Source: an uncultured Oscillospiraceae bacterium (GTDB taxonomy: Bacteria; Bacillota; Clostridia; Oscillospirales; Ruminococcaceae). From it: a stretch of 37,864 nt of DNA. The stretch covers positions 1 to 37,864 of the forward strand of contig CAJTTH010000028.1 in the NCBI GenBank assembly GCA_910579125.1, written 5' to 3'. Below are positions 30,351 through 37,864 of this stretch, piece by piece. Position numbers and translations under genes: made by a program. Position 1 is the first letter of the stretch. The number at the start of each line of letters is the position of its first letter. The notes under the pieces were generated by a model. It was not told where the DNA came from. It did not search any database and saw only the letters and a program-made list of their open reading frames with translations.

Positions 30351-31955
30351 TTAATCCCTGTTGAACTCCGCAAGCTCCAGACCCTCGTTTTTGTCGAGCG
30401 CCCACTTGATATTCCACTCGCTCGTAAATATCAACAGATAATTGCCCTTAACGTCCTGAATGAGCTTGGTGTCGGAGGTGAGTATCAGTTTCCGAAGCTC
30501 GTCCAAGCCGCCCGCAAGATGCTTTTCGCTCGTTATCCAGCGGATATATTCGTATGACAAGTCCTCGCGGGTAATATCGACGTTGTACTCGTTCTTCAGA
30601 CGGTACTCCAGAACCTCGAACTGCAGCACTCCGACAACTCCCACGATAACCTCCTCGAAACCGCTCTGCGGCTCGGAGAAGATCTGTATCGCGCCCTCCT
30701 GCGCTATCTGCGTCGTGCCCTTGATAAACTGCTTTCTCTTCAGCGTGTCCTTCTGACGTATACGCGCGAAGTGTTCGGGAGCGAATGTCGGTATTCCCTC
30801 GAATATGATCTTGCTTTTCGGCACGCAGACCGTGTCTCCAATTGAGAACACGCCCGGGTCGAACACGCCCATAATATCGCCCGCATACGCCTCCTGAATG
30901 ACCTCGCGGTCGTTCGCCATTATCTGCTGCGGCTGCGACAGGCGCATTACGCGGTTGTTCTGAACGTGCAGCACTTCCATATCCTTGTCGAACTTGCCGC
31001 TTACTATGCGCATAAACGCTATTCTGTCGCGGTGTGCCTTGTTCATATTCGCCTGTATCTTGAAGATGAACGCCGAGAAGCTCTCGTCGAACGGATCGAC
31101 GATACCGCCATCGGTTGTACGGGGCAGGGGAGGAGTGGTCATTTTCAGAAAGTTCTCAAGGAACGGCTCGACGCCGAAATTCGTGAGCGCCGACCCGAAG
31201 AACACAGGCGAGAGCTTTCCGCTGTTGACAAGCTCCGCGTTAAATTCTTCGGACGCGCCGTCGAGCAATTCCACGTCGTCACGGAGGGTGTTGTAGTTTG
31301 TCTGCCCGATAAGCTCCGCAAGGTTTTCATCGTTCAAGTCGACCTCGGTTTTCGCGACCTCGCGCGTGCCGTTGTTCGCCTCAAACGAGATTATGTGCCT
31401 GTTCTCACGGTCGTAAACGCCCTTGAACTCCTTGCCGGAGCCGATAGGCCAGTTGACGGGATAGGTCTTGATACCTAGCTCGTTTTCGATCTCTTCCAGC
31501 AGATCGAACGGATTGCGGCTCTCGCGGTCCATTTTGTTGATGAACGTGAAGATCGGGATATTCCGCAGCGTGCAGACCTTGAACAGCTTGCGCGTCTGGT
31601 TCTCAACGCCCTTAGCCGCGTCGATAACCATGACCGCCGAATCCGCCGCCATAAGCGTGCGGTAGGTGTCCTCCGAGAAGTCCTGATGTCCCGGGGTATC
31701 CAGAATATTTATGCAGTACCCCTCGTAATTAAACTGCATAACCGACGAGGTAACGGAAATTCCGCGCTGTTTTTCGATCTCCATCCAGTCGGAGGTCGCG
31801 TGGCGCGCGTTCTTTTTGCCCTTGACCGCGCCCGCCAGCGAGATAGCCCCGCCGTACAGCAGAAACTTCTCCGTCAGCGTGGTCTTACCCGCGTCGGGGT
31901 GTGATATTATCGCAAATGTTCTTCGCCTTTCAATTTCGTGCTTTAAATCAGCCAT
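30351..31955 (-). CDS. prfC: Peptide chain release factor 3
   Basis: A 534-residue GTPase that removes RF1 or RF2 from the ribosome after termination. GTP-binding motifs: SHPDAGKTTLTEK (G1), the RF3-specific insert GGAISLAGAVKGKKNARHATSDWM, RGISVTSSVM (G2), ILDTPGHQDFSEDTYR (G3) and TFINKMDRESR (G4). The C-terminus (IGVVGVLQFEVLEYRLKNEYNVD) is the RF3 domain III signature. Length is standard. AAAGGAAG precedes the ATG. Confidence 0.97.
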   Translation of the reverse strand: MADLKHEIERRRTFAIISHPDAGKTTLTEKFLLYGGAISLAGAVKGKKNARHATSDWMEIEKQRGISVTSSVMQFNYEGYCINILDTPGHQDFSEDTYRTLMAADSAVMVIDAAKGVENQTRKLFKVCTLRNIPIFTFINKMDRESRNPFDLLEEIENELGIKTYPVNWPIGSGKEFKGVYDRENRHIISFEANNGTREVAKTEVDLNDENLAELIGQTNYNTLRDDVELLDGASEEFNAELVNSGKLSPVFFGSALTNFGVEPFLENFLKMTTPPLPRTTDGGIVDPFDESFSAFIFKIQANMNKAHRDRIAFMRIVSGKFDKDMEVLHVQNNRVMRLSQPQQIMANDREVIQEAYAGDIMGVFDPGVFSIGDTVCVPKSKIIFEGIPTFAPEHFARIRQKDTLKRKQFIKGTTQIAQEGAIQIFSEPQSGFEEVIVGVVGVLQFEVLEYRLKNEYNVDITREDLSYEYIRWITSEKHLAGGLDELRKLILTSDTKLIQDVKGNYLLIFTSEWNIKWALDKNEGLELAEFNRD

Positions 31956-32027
31956 TTGTTGTTCTTCCTTTATATTTATTTCTTCGGCAGTCGATTTGTT
32001 CTACATCGGTTTTCTCCCGTTGATTTT

Positions 32028-33128
32028 TTATTGCTGTCCGTCAAGCTTCTTGGAAAGCTCCTGTTCTATTTTATCCATGTCGACGCTCTCGGGAGCTTCA
32101 ATTCCCTTGTTTTTAAGCGTGAGCATAAAGCCCATTCCCACGAGTATCGGCAGATAAAACGTGAAGATCCTCCACAGCATAGTCGAAACTCCCGTATACG
32201 TTCCGAACATATCCTTGAAAAATCCCGCGTAGCCCAGCTCCGCAGCGCCCATTGCTCCCGGCAGCGGAATGAACGACGAGATCATCAGAACGTACGCCTG
32301 ATAGGAGATTATCTTCAGCAGACTTGCGCCCTCCAGTCCGAAACCGCGGTACAGAACATAGGAAATGCTCAGATAGAGCGTGAGCTGAACGAACGTGAAA
32401 AAACATGATTTCACGATTATCCAAACGTTCTTTTTGAGGAACTTGAAATTCTCGTGGAACTTGTTGACCTCGCGTGTGAAATACAGCCGCCAGTGCATGG
32501 GGTTCTTGACGATGTGCATTTTCGTAAGCAGCGTGATTATGCCGTTTGCCGCCTTGACCGTGCCGTTTTTCCAAAGCGCTATGCTGAGCAAGAACACGAT
32601 AACCGCCGTGTTGATGACAAAGCCGATAAGCACAAACGGCATCAAGCCCTTAGCGGAAAGGTCGCCGCCGAACTGATTGAACCCTACGGCAAGCGTGAAC
32701 ACCGAATACACCGTCAGCACGAACTGATACACGATAAATCGCGACAACAAAGCCGTAAGCCCCGCCCCGAGCGGAACTCCGAACTGCACGAAGTAATACG
32801 CCTGCATAGGCTGCCCGCCCGACGCGCAGGGCGTTATACAATTGAAATACTGTCCGATTATGGTATCGAGCCAAGTGTGCCAGAATTTTGATTTCGGGTG
32901 AAGCGGCTTTAAGATCGCGTGAATGGTCGCGCTTTCGCACAGCCAATATCCGAGCATAAACAAAATGCACACAATGAGAAATATCGGGTTGATATTCCGC
33001 AGCGCATTCAGTACGTTTTCAAGCTTGTCCACAAACAGCAGATAAACTATCATAACGATAAACGCTATGCCGCAGATGATCAGATTTAATTTGTTGCTTT
33101 TCTTTTTCGGTTTATTGGTTTTATTCAT
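32028..33128 (-). CDS. YbhN/MprF-type membrane protein (LPG synthase TM family)
   Basis: A 366-residue membrane protein of the family that includes the flippase half of MprF and the AglD group. It has about eight hydrophobic segments (LIICGIAFIVMIVYLLFV first, YLPILVGMGFMLTL last). The family motif region is QYFNCITPCASGGQPMQAYY (about 90-110) and SSFIPLPGAMGAAELGYAGFF (about 300-320). It lacks the MprF synthase domain. An in-frame ATG at 33161 has no ribosome site; ATG 33128 follows GGAG with good spacing. The lipid it handles is unknown. It may be co-transcribed with prfC. Confidence 0.88.
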   Translation of the reverse strand: MNKTNKPKKKSNKLNLIICGIAFIVMIVYLLFVDKLENVLNALRNINPIFLIVCILFMLGYWLCESATIHAILKPLHPKSKFWHTWLDTIIGQYFNCITPCASGGQPMQAYYFVQFGVPLGAGLTALLSRFIVYQFVLTVYSVFTLAVGFNQFGGDLSAKGLMPFVLIGFVINTAVIVFLLSIALWKNGTVKAANGIITLLTKMHIVKNPMHWRLYFTREVNKFHENFKFLKKNVWIIVKSCFFTFVQLTLYLSISYVLYRGFGLEGASLLKIISYQAYVLMISSFIPLPGAMGAAELGYAGFFKDMFGTYTGVSTMLWRIFTFYLPILVGMGFMLTLKNKGIEAPESVDMDKIEQELSKKLDGQQ

Positions 33129-33267
33129 ATTAACAATACTCCATTTTTCCGCCACATACATTATTTATTATAGCGAAAACGGACGCTGTTGTCAAGGGAT
33201 TTTTTCGTGCATTTCCGTAATATATGACGAAACGGTGAGAAAATTTTCAGATTTTCTTTTATAAAAC

Positions 33268-33296
33268 TTGACAATTTGCCGTAATAGTGGTATAAT
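33268..33296 (+). promoter_or_regulatory. Consensus sigma-A promoter for aspS
   Basis: TTGACA, 17 bases, TATAAT, with an extended TGG before the -10. The roughly 100-base leader has one small hairpin (ACGGG/CCCGT, 33316-33330) followed by a T-rich stretch. It is too short for a T-box and no T-box motif was seen. Confidence 0.9.
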
Positions 33297-33405
33297 AAAT
33301 TGTTAAGTACAATAAACGGGAGTTACCCGTAGTTTTGAATATTGTATATTTTGTTGCTTTTTTTGAAATAAATAACCGTAGAGGTTAGTGAAAGGGTTGA
33401 ATTTT

Positions 33406-35181
33406 GTGTTCAGAGAAAATGAATACCGCACGCAATACTGCAACGCGGTGAGCGAAAAGGATATCGGCAAAAAGGTCCGCGCGGCGGGCTGGGTCGAGAA
33501 TATCCGCGATCACGGGGGAATTATGTTTGTCGACCTCCGCGATCATTACGGACAGGTTCAGATCGTATTCCACAACGAGACTTTGCTCGAGGGCATTCAC
33601 AAGGAATGTGCCGTGTCTATCGCGGGTACGGTATTAAAGCGCGACGAAAGCACCTACAACGACAAGATCGAAACGGGTACGGTGGAGATTGAAGCGGAGG
33701 AGGTTCGTATTCTCGGCAAGGTTTCTGAGCAGCTTCCGTTTGAGGTCGACGAGTCCCGCAAGACGAAAGAGGACTTGCGCCTTAAATACCGCTATCTCGA
33801 TTTGCGCAATAGGAAAATGCACGAGAATATTATGTTCCGTTCACAGGTGATCTCGTTTTTGCGCAATAAGATGACCGAAATGGGCTTCTTGGAGCTTCAG
33901 ACCCCGATTTTGTCAACGTCCTCTCCCGAGGGCGCGCGCGACTACCTTATCCCGAGCCGCAAGCATCACGGCAAGTTTTACGCGCTGCCGCAGGCTCCGC
34001 AGATCTTCAAGCAGATATACATGGTTTCGGGATTTGACAAATATTTCCAGATAGCTCCCTGCTTCCGTGACGAGGACGCCCGCGCCGACCGTTCTCCCGG
34101 CGAGTTCTATCAGCTCGATTTCGAGATGTCGTTCGCGACGCAGGAGGACGTTTTTGCGGTAGCCGAGGTGGTTCTCTCGGAAACGTTCGCGAAGTTCTCC
34201 GACAAGCAGGTAAGTCCCGCACCGTTCCGCAGAATACCGTTCGAGGAGGCAATGCTCACCTACGGCTCGGATAAACCCGATCTGCGCAACCCGCTCGTTA
34301 TCAAGGAGCTGTCCGACCTGTTTGTTGACAGCGATTTCAAGCCTTTCGCAAACAAGACTGTACGCGGAATACGCGTTCCGAAAATGGCGGGTCAGTCCAA
34401 GAGCTTCTTTAAGAATATGGAGGACTTCGCAGTAAACGAGGTCGGAATGAAGGGTCTGGGCTACTTCAAGGTTGAAGAGGGCGAAGACGGCAAAAAATTC
34501 AAGTATAACGGACCTATCGACAAGTTTCTCAACGACGAACAGCGCGACGAGCTTGCAAGCCGCTGTGAGCTCGAGATCGGCGATGTGCTGTACTTCATCG
34601 CCGACAGCAAGAAGAACGCGCCGAAATTCGCGGGACAGATACGTACCGAGGTTGCAAAACGTATGGATCTCATCGACGAGAGCCGTTTCGAGCTTTGCTT
34701 TATAGTTGATTTTCCGATGTACGAGTTGGACGAGGAGACGGGAAAAATTATATTCACACATAATCCGTTCTCCATGCCGCAGGGCGGTCTGGACGCGCTG
34801 TTGAACAAGAACCCTCTCGACATACTTGCGTATCAGTACGATATCGTTTGCAACGGCGTGGAGCTGTCGTCGGGCGCGGTTCGCAACCACGATCTGGATA
34901 TTATGTTAAAGGCGTTCGAGATTGCGGGTTACACCGAGGAGGACGTTGCGAGCAAGTTCGGAGCACTGTATAACGCGTTCAAGTTCGGAGCGCCGCCTCA
35001 CGCGGGAATGGCTCCCGGCGTAGACCGTATGATAATGCTCCTCACGGGCGAGGAGAGCATTCGCGAGATAATCGCGTTCCCGCTTAACTCCAACGCACAG
35101 GATCTGCTTCTGGGCGCTCCGACCGAGGTAACAGAGCAGCAGCTCCGCGAGGTTCACATTAAAGTAAGAAAACAGATGTGA
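33406..35181 (+). CDS. aspS: Aspartyl-tRNA synthetase
   Basis: A 591-residue class II synthetase. The N-terminal OB fold binds the anticodon (VRAAGWVENIRDHGGIMFVDLRDHYGQVQIVF). Motif 2 is FQIAPCFRDEDARADRSPGEFYQLDFEMSF, and motif 3 is GMAPGVDRMIMLLTGEESIREIIAFP. The bacterial GAD insert lies between them. No ATG is near the start. GTG 33406 has AAAGGG 9 bases upstream; an in-frame GTG at 33388 has GAGG only 3 bases away and was not chosen. Whether it is discriminating or also charges tRNA-Asn cannot be decided here. Confidence 0.96.
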   Translation: MFRENEYRTQYCNAVSEKDIGKKVRAAGWVENIRDHGGIMFVDLRDHYGQVQIVFHNETLLEGIHKECAVSIAGTVLKRDESTYNDKIETGTVEIEAEEVRILGKVSEQLPFEVDESRKTKEDLRLKYRYLDLRNRKMHENIMFRSQVISFLRNKMTEMGFLELQTPILSTSSPEGARDYLIPSRKHHGKFYALPQAPQIFKQIYMVSGFDKYFQIAPCFRDEDARADRSPGEFYQLDFEMSFATQEDVFAVAEVVLSETFAKFSDKQVSPAPFRRIPFEEAMLTYGSDKPDLRNPLVIKELSDLFVDSDFKPFANKTVRGIRVPKMAGQSKSFFKNMEDFAVNEVGMKGLGYFKVEEGEDGKKFKYNGPIDKFLNDEQRDELASRCELEIGDVLYFIADSKKNAPKFAGQIRTEVAKRMDLIDESRFELCFIVDFPMYELDEETGKIIFTHNPFSMPQGGLDALLNKNPLDILAYQYDIVCNGVELSSGAVRNHDLDIMLKAFEIAGYTEEDVASKFGALYNAFKFGAPPHAGMAPGVDRMIMLLTGEESIREIIAFPLNSNAQDLLLGAPTEVTEQQLREVHIKVRKQM

Positions 35182-35190
35182 TTTTAAGAC

Positions 35191-35230
35191 ATAATAAAAA
35201 TGGACAGCCGCGCTGCCCGTTTTTTATTAT
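35191..35230. terminator. Bidirectional terminator between aspS and the ABC permease
   Basis: ATAATAAAAA, then GGACAGC/GCTGCCC with loop CGC and one mismatch, then TTTTTTATTAT. The A and T flanks pair, so it works in both directions for convergent genes. Confidence 0.85.
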
Positions 35231-35991
35231 TGCAGATCCGCTTTCATCTTATGCTTGAAAACGATCACCGAGGCGGCGGTTATCACAACGGCATAAGCAA
35301 GCGTTATCAGCAGATGCGGGAGATAACCGTCAAAATCGAGCGCGCTTGCCATTCGCGCGGCTTTTACTGCGTGATAGAACGGCAGCGCGTTGCAGATATC
35401 CAACAGCACGCCGCCCACGCCGTCCGCGTCAAACCATACTCCGCCGAGGAACGACGCGAGCGAGATAACTATCGAGCACAGTCCGGGTGCGGCTTTCTCG
35501 CTGAACAGCGTTCCGAAAAGCAGTCCGCAAGCGATAAGCATAACGACGGTCGGCAGCAGCGACAGCAGTGTAAGCAGCAGCCCGAGCGCATTCAGCTCGA
35601 TACCCGTTATCAGCGAAACGACAAGCGACGCTGCCAGTGTTGCGATAAGCTGCAAAACCGCCAACAGGGAAGTTGGCAGAACATACCCGAGGATAAAACT
35701 GCCCGACGTCATAGGAGTAGCATAAAGCCGCACCAGAAACGCTCCCGAACGGTCTTTCGCCACGCTTAGGCAAGTGAACAGCATTACGAACGTAAGTCCG
35801 AAAACCGCGATGCCGCCCGCGAGATTATCAACGCGAAAGATCGTCAATCCCGCTTCCTCGGGGATACCGTCGTTGACGAATGTCATCACAGCGAGCATTA
35901 CCAGCGGAAATCCCAGACAGAATATGTAGCTTAACGGGTCGCGGATAATCTCCTTGAAGTTGCGCGAGGAAAAAGCGACTGCCTTATTCAT
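35227..35991 (-). CDS. ABC-2 type transporter permease
   Basis: A 254-residue permease with six membrane segments (YIFCLGFPLVMLAVMTFV, AVFGLTFVMLFTCLSVAKDRSGAFLVRLYATPMTSGSFILGYV and onwards). The ATP..SG.F..GY segment is the coupling region of ABC-2 exporters such as drug or bacteriocin efflux systems. The frame could open at TTG 35997, overlapping the ATPase, but ATG 35991 follows GGGGG at 7 bases and was chosen. It is third in the regulator-ATPase-permease unit. The substrate is unknown. Confidence 0.9.
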   Translation of the reverse strand: MNKAVAFSSRNFKEIIRDPLSYIFCLGFPLVMLAVMTFVNDGIPEEAGLTIFRVDNLAGGIAVFGLTFVMLFTCLSVAKDRSGAFLVRLYATPMTSGSFILGYVLPTSLLAVLQLIATLAASLVVSLITGIELNALGLLLTLLSLLPTVVMLIACGLLFGTLFSEKAAPGLCSIVISLASFLGGVWFDADGVGGVLLDICNALPFYHAVKAARMASALDFDGYLPHLLITLAYAVVITAASVIVFKHKMKADLQ

Positions 35992-35993
35992 TG

Positions 35994-36728
35994 TCAAGCC
36001 CCCTTTCCGAATTCGCCCGCGATCTTCACGAACGTGTTTTCAAGTCCGCTTTCGCCGCTTTGGGCTTCAAGCTCCGAAAGTGTTCCGAGAGCCGCGAGAC
36101 TGCCGTCGATCATTATCGCGATACGGTCGGAAAGCGCCTCGGCTTCTTCCATATAGTGGGTGGTCAGCACGATCGTTATTTTGCCCTTAAGCTCCTCAAC
36201 GACGCTCCACAACCCGCGTCGCGCGAGAACGTCCAGACCAAGCGTAGGTTCGTCGAGAAACAGCACCTTCGGCTCAGAGATAAGCGCCATGGCAATTGAG
36301 AGCTTGCGTTTCCAGCCGCCGGAGAGCGTTTTGGCGCGTGAATTTGCGACCTCGCTCATTTTGAACAGCTCAGTCATTTTGTCGATACGGCGATTTGTCT
36401 TTTCGGGAGAATACCCGTAAATTCCGCACATCAGCCGCAGATTTTCGAGTACGGAGAGATTTTCGGCGACTGCGGTGTCTTGCGGCGATATGCCGACAAG
36501 TCCTTTCACTGCGGACTGCTCGGTAACGCAGTTGTGTCCGCAGACGTAGCATTCTCCGTCCGTGGGCTTGGACAGACAGGACAGCATACGGATAGCCGTC
36601 GTTTTGCCCGCGCCGTTCACTCCCAGCAGCGAGAAAAGCTCTCCCTCGCGCACTGACAGCGACAGTCCCGAAACGGCGGTCTTGTTCTTGTACCTCTTGG
36701 TGAGGTTCTCGGTTTCGATAGCGTTCAT
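35994..36728 (-). CDS. ABC transporter ATP-binding protein
   Basis: A 244-residue ATPase. Walker A is LLGVNGAGKTTAIRML (about 34-48), the Q-loop region is VGISPQDTAVAENLSV, the signature is LSGGWKRKLSIAMALI, and Walker B is VLFLDEPTLGLD followed by the switch His in TTHYMEEAEAL. The signature has Trp and Lys-Arg-Lys where LSGGMKQRL is usual. It belongs to the DRA/CcmA-like exporter group that pairs with ABC-2 permeases. It starts 3 bases after the regulator gene with AGGAG upstream. Confidence 0.95.
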   Translation of the reverse strand: MNAIETENLTKRYKNKTAVSGLSLSVREGELFSLLGVNGAGKTTAIRMLSCLSKPTDGECYVCGHNCVTEQSAVKGLVGISPQDTAVAENLSVLENLRLMCGIYGYSPEKTNRRIDKMTELFKMSEVANSRAKTLSGGWKRKLSIAMALISEPKVLFLDEPTLGLDVLARRGLWSVVEELKGKITIVLTTHYMEEAEALSDRIAIMIDGSLAALGTLSELEAQSGESGLENTFVKIAGEFGKGA

Positions 36729-36731
36729 TTG

Positions 36732-37124
36732 TTACTCCTGTTTATCAAAAATTTCCGATACTTTAACGATCGCAATGCCCCTGTCCTCGTCGCCGAGCAG
36801 CAGAATAGCGTCGCCGGGCTTTATTCCGAACACCTCACGGCACCTTTTCGGCAGCGTTATCTGCCCCTTGTCGTTGACGCGAGTAATGCCGAACATATGC
36901 TTTTTGTCGCTGTGGCTGTCGGGAAGAGATACCATATTGCGCACCAGCGAATCGATAGTCACCTCGTAAATATCCGCAAGTGCGACAACGTTTTCGATGT
37001 CAGGGACGCTCTCTCCGCGTTCCCATTTTGCCACTGCCTGCCGCGACACGCCGAGCTTTTCCGCGATCTGCTCTTGTGTAAATCCATTTTGCTTTCGGAA
37101 GAGTTTCAGATTGTTAAAATCCAT
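36732..37124 (-). CDS. XRE-AbrB fusion regulator of the ABC unit
   Basis: A 130-residue protein joining two DNA-binding domains. Residues 1-60 are an XRE helix-turn-helix (NLKLFRKQNGFTQEQIAEKLGVSRQAVAKWERGESVP), and residues about 78-125 are a SpoVT/AbrB swapped-hairpin domain (GITRVNDKGQITLPKRCREVFGIKPGDAILLLGDEDRGIAIV). Such fusions occur in Clostridia. It is first in a tight unit with the ATPase and permease, so it is likely to control exporter expression. Its own promoter overlaps a perfect inverted repeat. AAAGGGG precedes the ATG. Confidence 0.93.
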   Translation of the reverse strand: MDFNNLKLFRKQNGFTQEQIAEKLGVSRQAVAKWERGESVPDIENVVALADIYEVTIDSLVRNMVSLPDSHSDKKHMFGITRVNDKGQITLPKRCREVFGIKPGDAILLLGDEDRGIAIVKVSEIFDKQE

Positions 37125-37144
37125 TTTTACACCCCTTTAATATT

Positions 37145-37173
37145 ATTATAAAATAATCTCCGATATTTTTCAA
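37145..37173 (-). promoter_or_regulatory. Promoter of the regulator-ABC unit
   Basis: On the - strand TTGAAA, 17 bases, TATAAT, about 20 bases before the regulator start. It overlaps the inverted repeat at 37155-37186. Confidence 0.75.
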
Positions 37174-37186
37174 CCAATCGGAGATT
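37155..37186. promoter_or_regulatory. Inverted repeat, candidate operator (and terminator of the YkgJ gene)
   Basis: AATCTCCGAT (37155-37164) and ATCGGAGATT (37177-37186) are perfect complements with a 12-base gap. It covers the -35 and spacer of the regulator promoter, as an autorepressor site would. Read from the YkgJ gene it also makes a hairpin followed by ATTTTATAAT, so it may double as a weak terminator. Confidence 0.65.
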
Positions 37187-37206
37187 ACAATTATGTTATG
37201 TTCGGT

Positions 37207-37692
37207 TTACATTTTCGGATTGTTTTCCGCCGCGATTATCGGATAACCGTCAATATACGGCTTGACAATATCGGGGTGTTCGCGTGCGGTTTTAAACAGC
37301 GTTTCCGCGAAATTATCGGCGCGGGCAAATTCCGACAGCGTTTTCAGCGGCAGTGACGACACGGCTTCGCACACAGGAGATACCGTTATAACGCGCGTTT
37401 CCCCGAGAGCGTTCACGCGGAACGGCCATATCAGGCAATCGAACGGCTTGAGCTCCCCGCGCGTGCAGCCGTTTTTCGAAGCGGCAGGGCAGTACGCGAG
37501 CTTGTCGCCGTCAAATTTCATGTCGAACACAAATTCGTTTCCACGCGGACTTAAAACAACGCCGAGCTTTTCCTCAATTTTTTCGCGTAATTCCCCGAAT
37601 ATCAGCGGAATTTCCCATTTGTCGTCCTCGACAAACCCGCAGCATATTCGGCACTTTGCGCAGCTTTCTTTATTTAAAATTTTTTTCAGCAT
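37207..37692 (-). CDS. YkgJ-type cysteine cluster protein
   Basis: A 161-residue protein of the CxxCxxCC Fe/Zn-cluster family. The first cluster is SCAKCRICCGF at residues 10-20. Further cysteines follow in AYCPAASKNGCTRGELKPFDCLIWPFRV (about 66-93), and one more in SPVCEA. The WPF pattern is common in the group. These proteins are thought to bind a metal cluster, but their reaction is unknown. GAGGG precedes the ATG. It has its own promoter and is probably separate from the ABC unit downstream. Confidence 0.85.
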   Translation of the reverse strand: MLKKILNKESCAKCRICCGFVEDDKWEIPLIFGELREKIEEKLGVVLSPRGNEFVFDMKFDGDKLAYCPAASKNGCTRGELKPFDCLIWPFRVNALGETRVITVSPVCEAVSSLPLKTLSEFARADNFAETLFKTAREHPDIVKPYIDGYPIIAAENNPKM

Positions 37693-37715
37693 ATCGAAGC
37701 CCTCTTTCTCATATA

Positions 37716-37744
37716 ATTATACCCTATTAAAGTATTATTGTCAA
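37716..37744 (-). promoter_or_regulatory. Consensus sigma-A promoter for the YkgJ gene
   Basis: On the - strand TTGACA, 17 bases, TATAAT, about 24 bases before the start codon. This is a perfect match, implying strong expression. Confidence 0.85.
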
Positions 37745-37810
37745 TAGTTTTTGGCGGTAATCATTGACGATTTATTGAATAACAGGCGCTGTAATTTTTT
37801 GCATTGTTTA

Positions 37811-37860
37811 CCAATAAATACCGATTATGGATTGGTTTATAGTTAAACGCTTCCATAATC
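37811..37860. repeat. Overlapping inverted repeats at the window edge
   Basis: GATTATGGA (37823-37831) is complementary to TCCATAATC (37852-37860), and CCAAT (37811-37815) to ATTGG (37831-37835). They share bases and cannot all form together. The rest of 37745-37864 holds no gene that I can see. It could be part of an operator or terminator of the next gene. Confidence 0.4.
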
Positions 37861-37864
37861 TGTA

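Noticed and set aside
33297..33405. T-box riboswitch before aspS
   Set aside because: The leader is only about 100 bases, with one 5-bp hairpin, no T-box sequence and no proper terminator/antiterminator pair.
33913..34890. 325-codon open frame on the - strand
   Set aside because: It is antisense to aspS, which has complete synthetase motifs; a shadow.
1..37864. tRNA, rRNA, CRISPR arrays, integrase or attachment sites
   Set aside because: None was seen. Without an integrase or tRNA flank the extent of the phage-like region cannot be set, and no attachment site is claimed.

Overview
The window reads as a chromosomal segment of a spore-forming, low-to-mid GC Firmicute of class Clostridia, probably a gut Oscillospiraceae/Ruminococcaceae-type organism. 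That placement is inferred from gene content: sigE, sigG, spoIIGA, spoVT and cotJ genes, housekeeping promoters of the form TTGACA-17-TATAAT, strong AGGAGG-type ribosome sites, and Clostridia-type families. No rRNA, tRNA, CRISPR array, integrase or transposase gene was seen.

Left end (1-4,860, + strand): a prophage-like or phage-derived module. A multidomain lysin (amidase + CHAP + SH3-like + Cpl-7 repeat) is followed by a small HTH-like protein, a papain-fold cysteine protease-like protein and five small proteins of unknown function. One of these is a Gly-rich membrane protein with a CCCENR motif and another is a Cys-rich beta protein. The module ends at a strong hairpin. It abuts, on the other strand, a cotJA-cotJB spore-coat operon whose third gene, cotJC, is cut to its first 31 or so codons. 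This suggests a recombination or deletion junction.

5.6-13 kb: dcd (dCTP deaminase) and spoVT on the - strand, then two + strand envelope genes: a GHL10-type glycoside-hydrolase-like lipoprotein, and a 985-residue secreted protein with a degenerate GHL10-like domain plus an intact Amidase_3 domain. Alanine racemase (alr) follows on the - strand.

12.9-18.3 kb: a probable five-gene + operon: LCP-like membrane protein, LUD protein, manA, ROK glucokinase and ilvD. It runs from a TTGAAA-17-TATACT promoter to a long hairpin terminator.

18.3-27.6 kb: ybaK, a 45-residue membrane peptide and terD on the - strand. Then + strand MATE exporter, and moxR-DUF58-membrane protein-GNAT-metH. A terminator-like hairpin sits in the moxR leader.

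27.6-30.2 kb: the sporulation sigma locus. sigG (+) and spoIIGA-sigE (-) are convergent instead of co-directional. They are separated by a 162-bp MITE-like palindrome flanked by TA. The sigG ribosome site is buried in a strong leader hairpin.

30.3-37.9 kb: prfC and a YbhN/MprF-type membrane protein (-), aspS (+, perfect promoter), then a - strand unit of XRE-AbrB fusion regulator, ABC ATPase and ABC-2 permease, preceded by a YkgJ-type Cys-cluster protein. The regulator's promoter overlaps a perfect 10-bp inverted repeat, which makes an autoregulatory operator likely. No gene-free stretch exceeds 300 bases.
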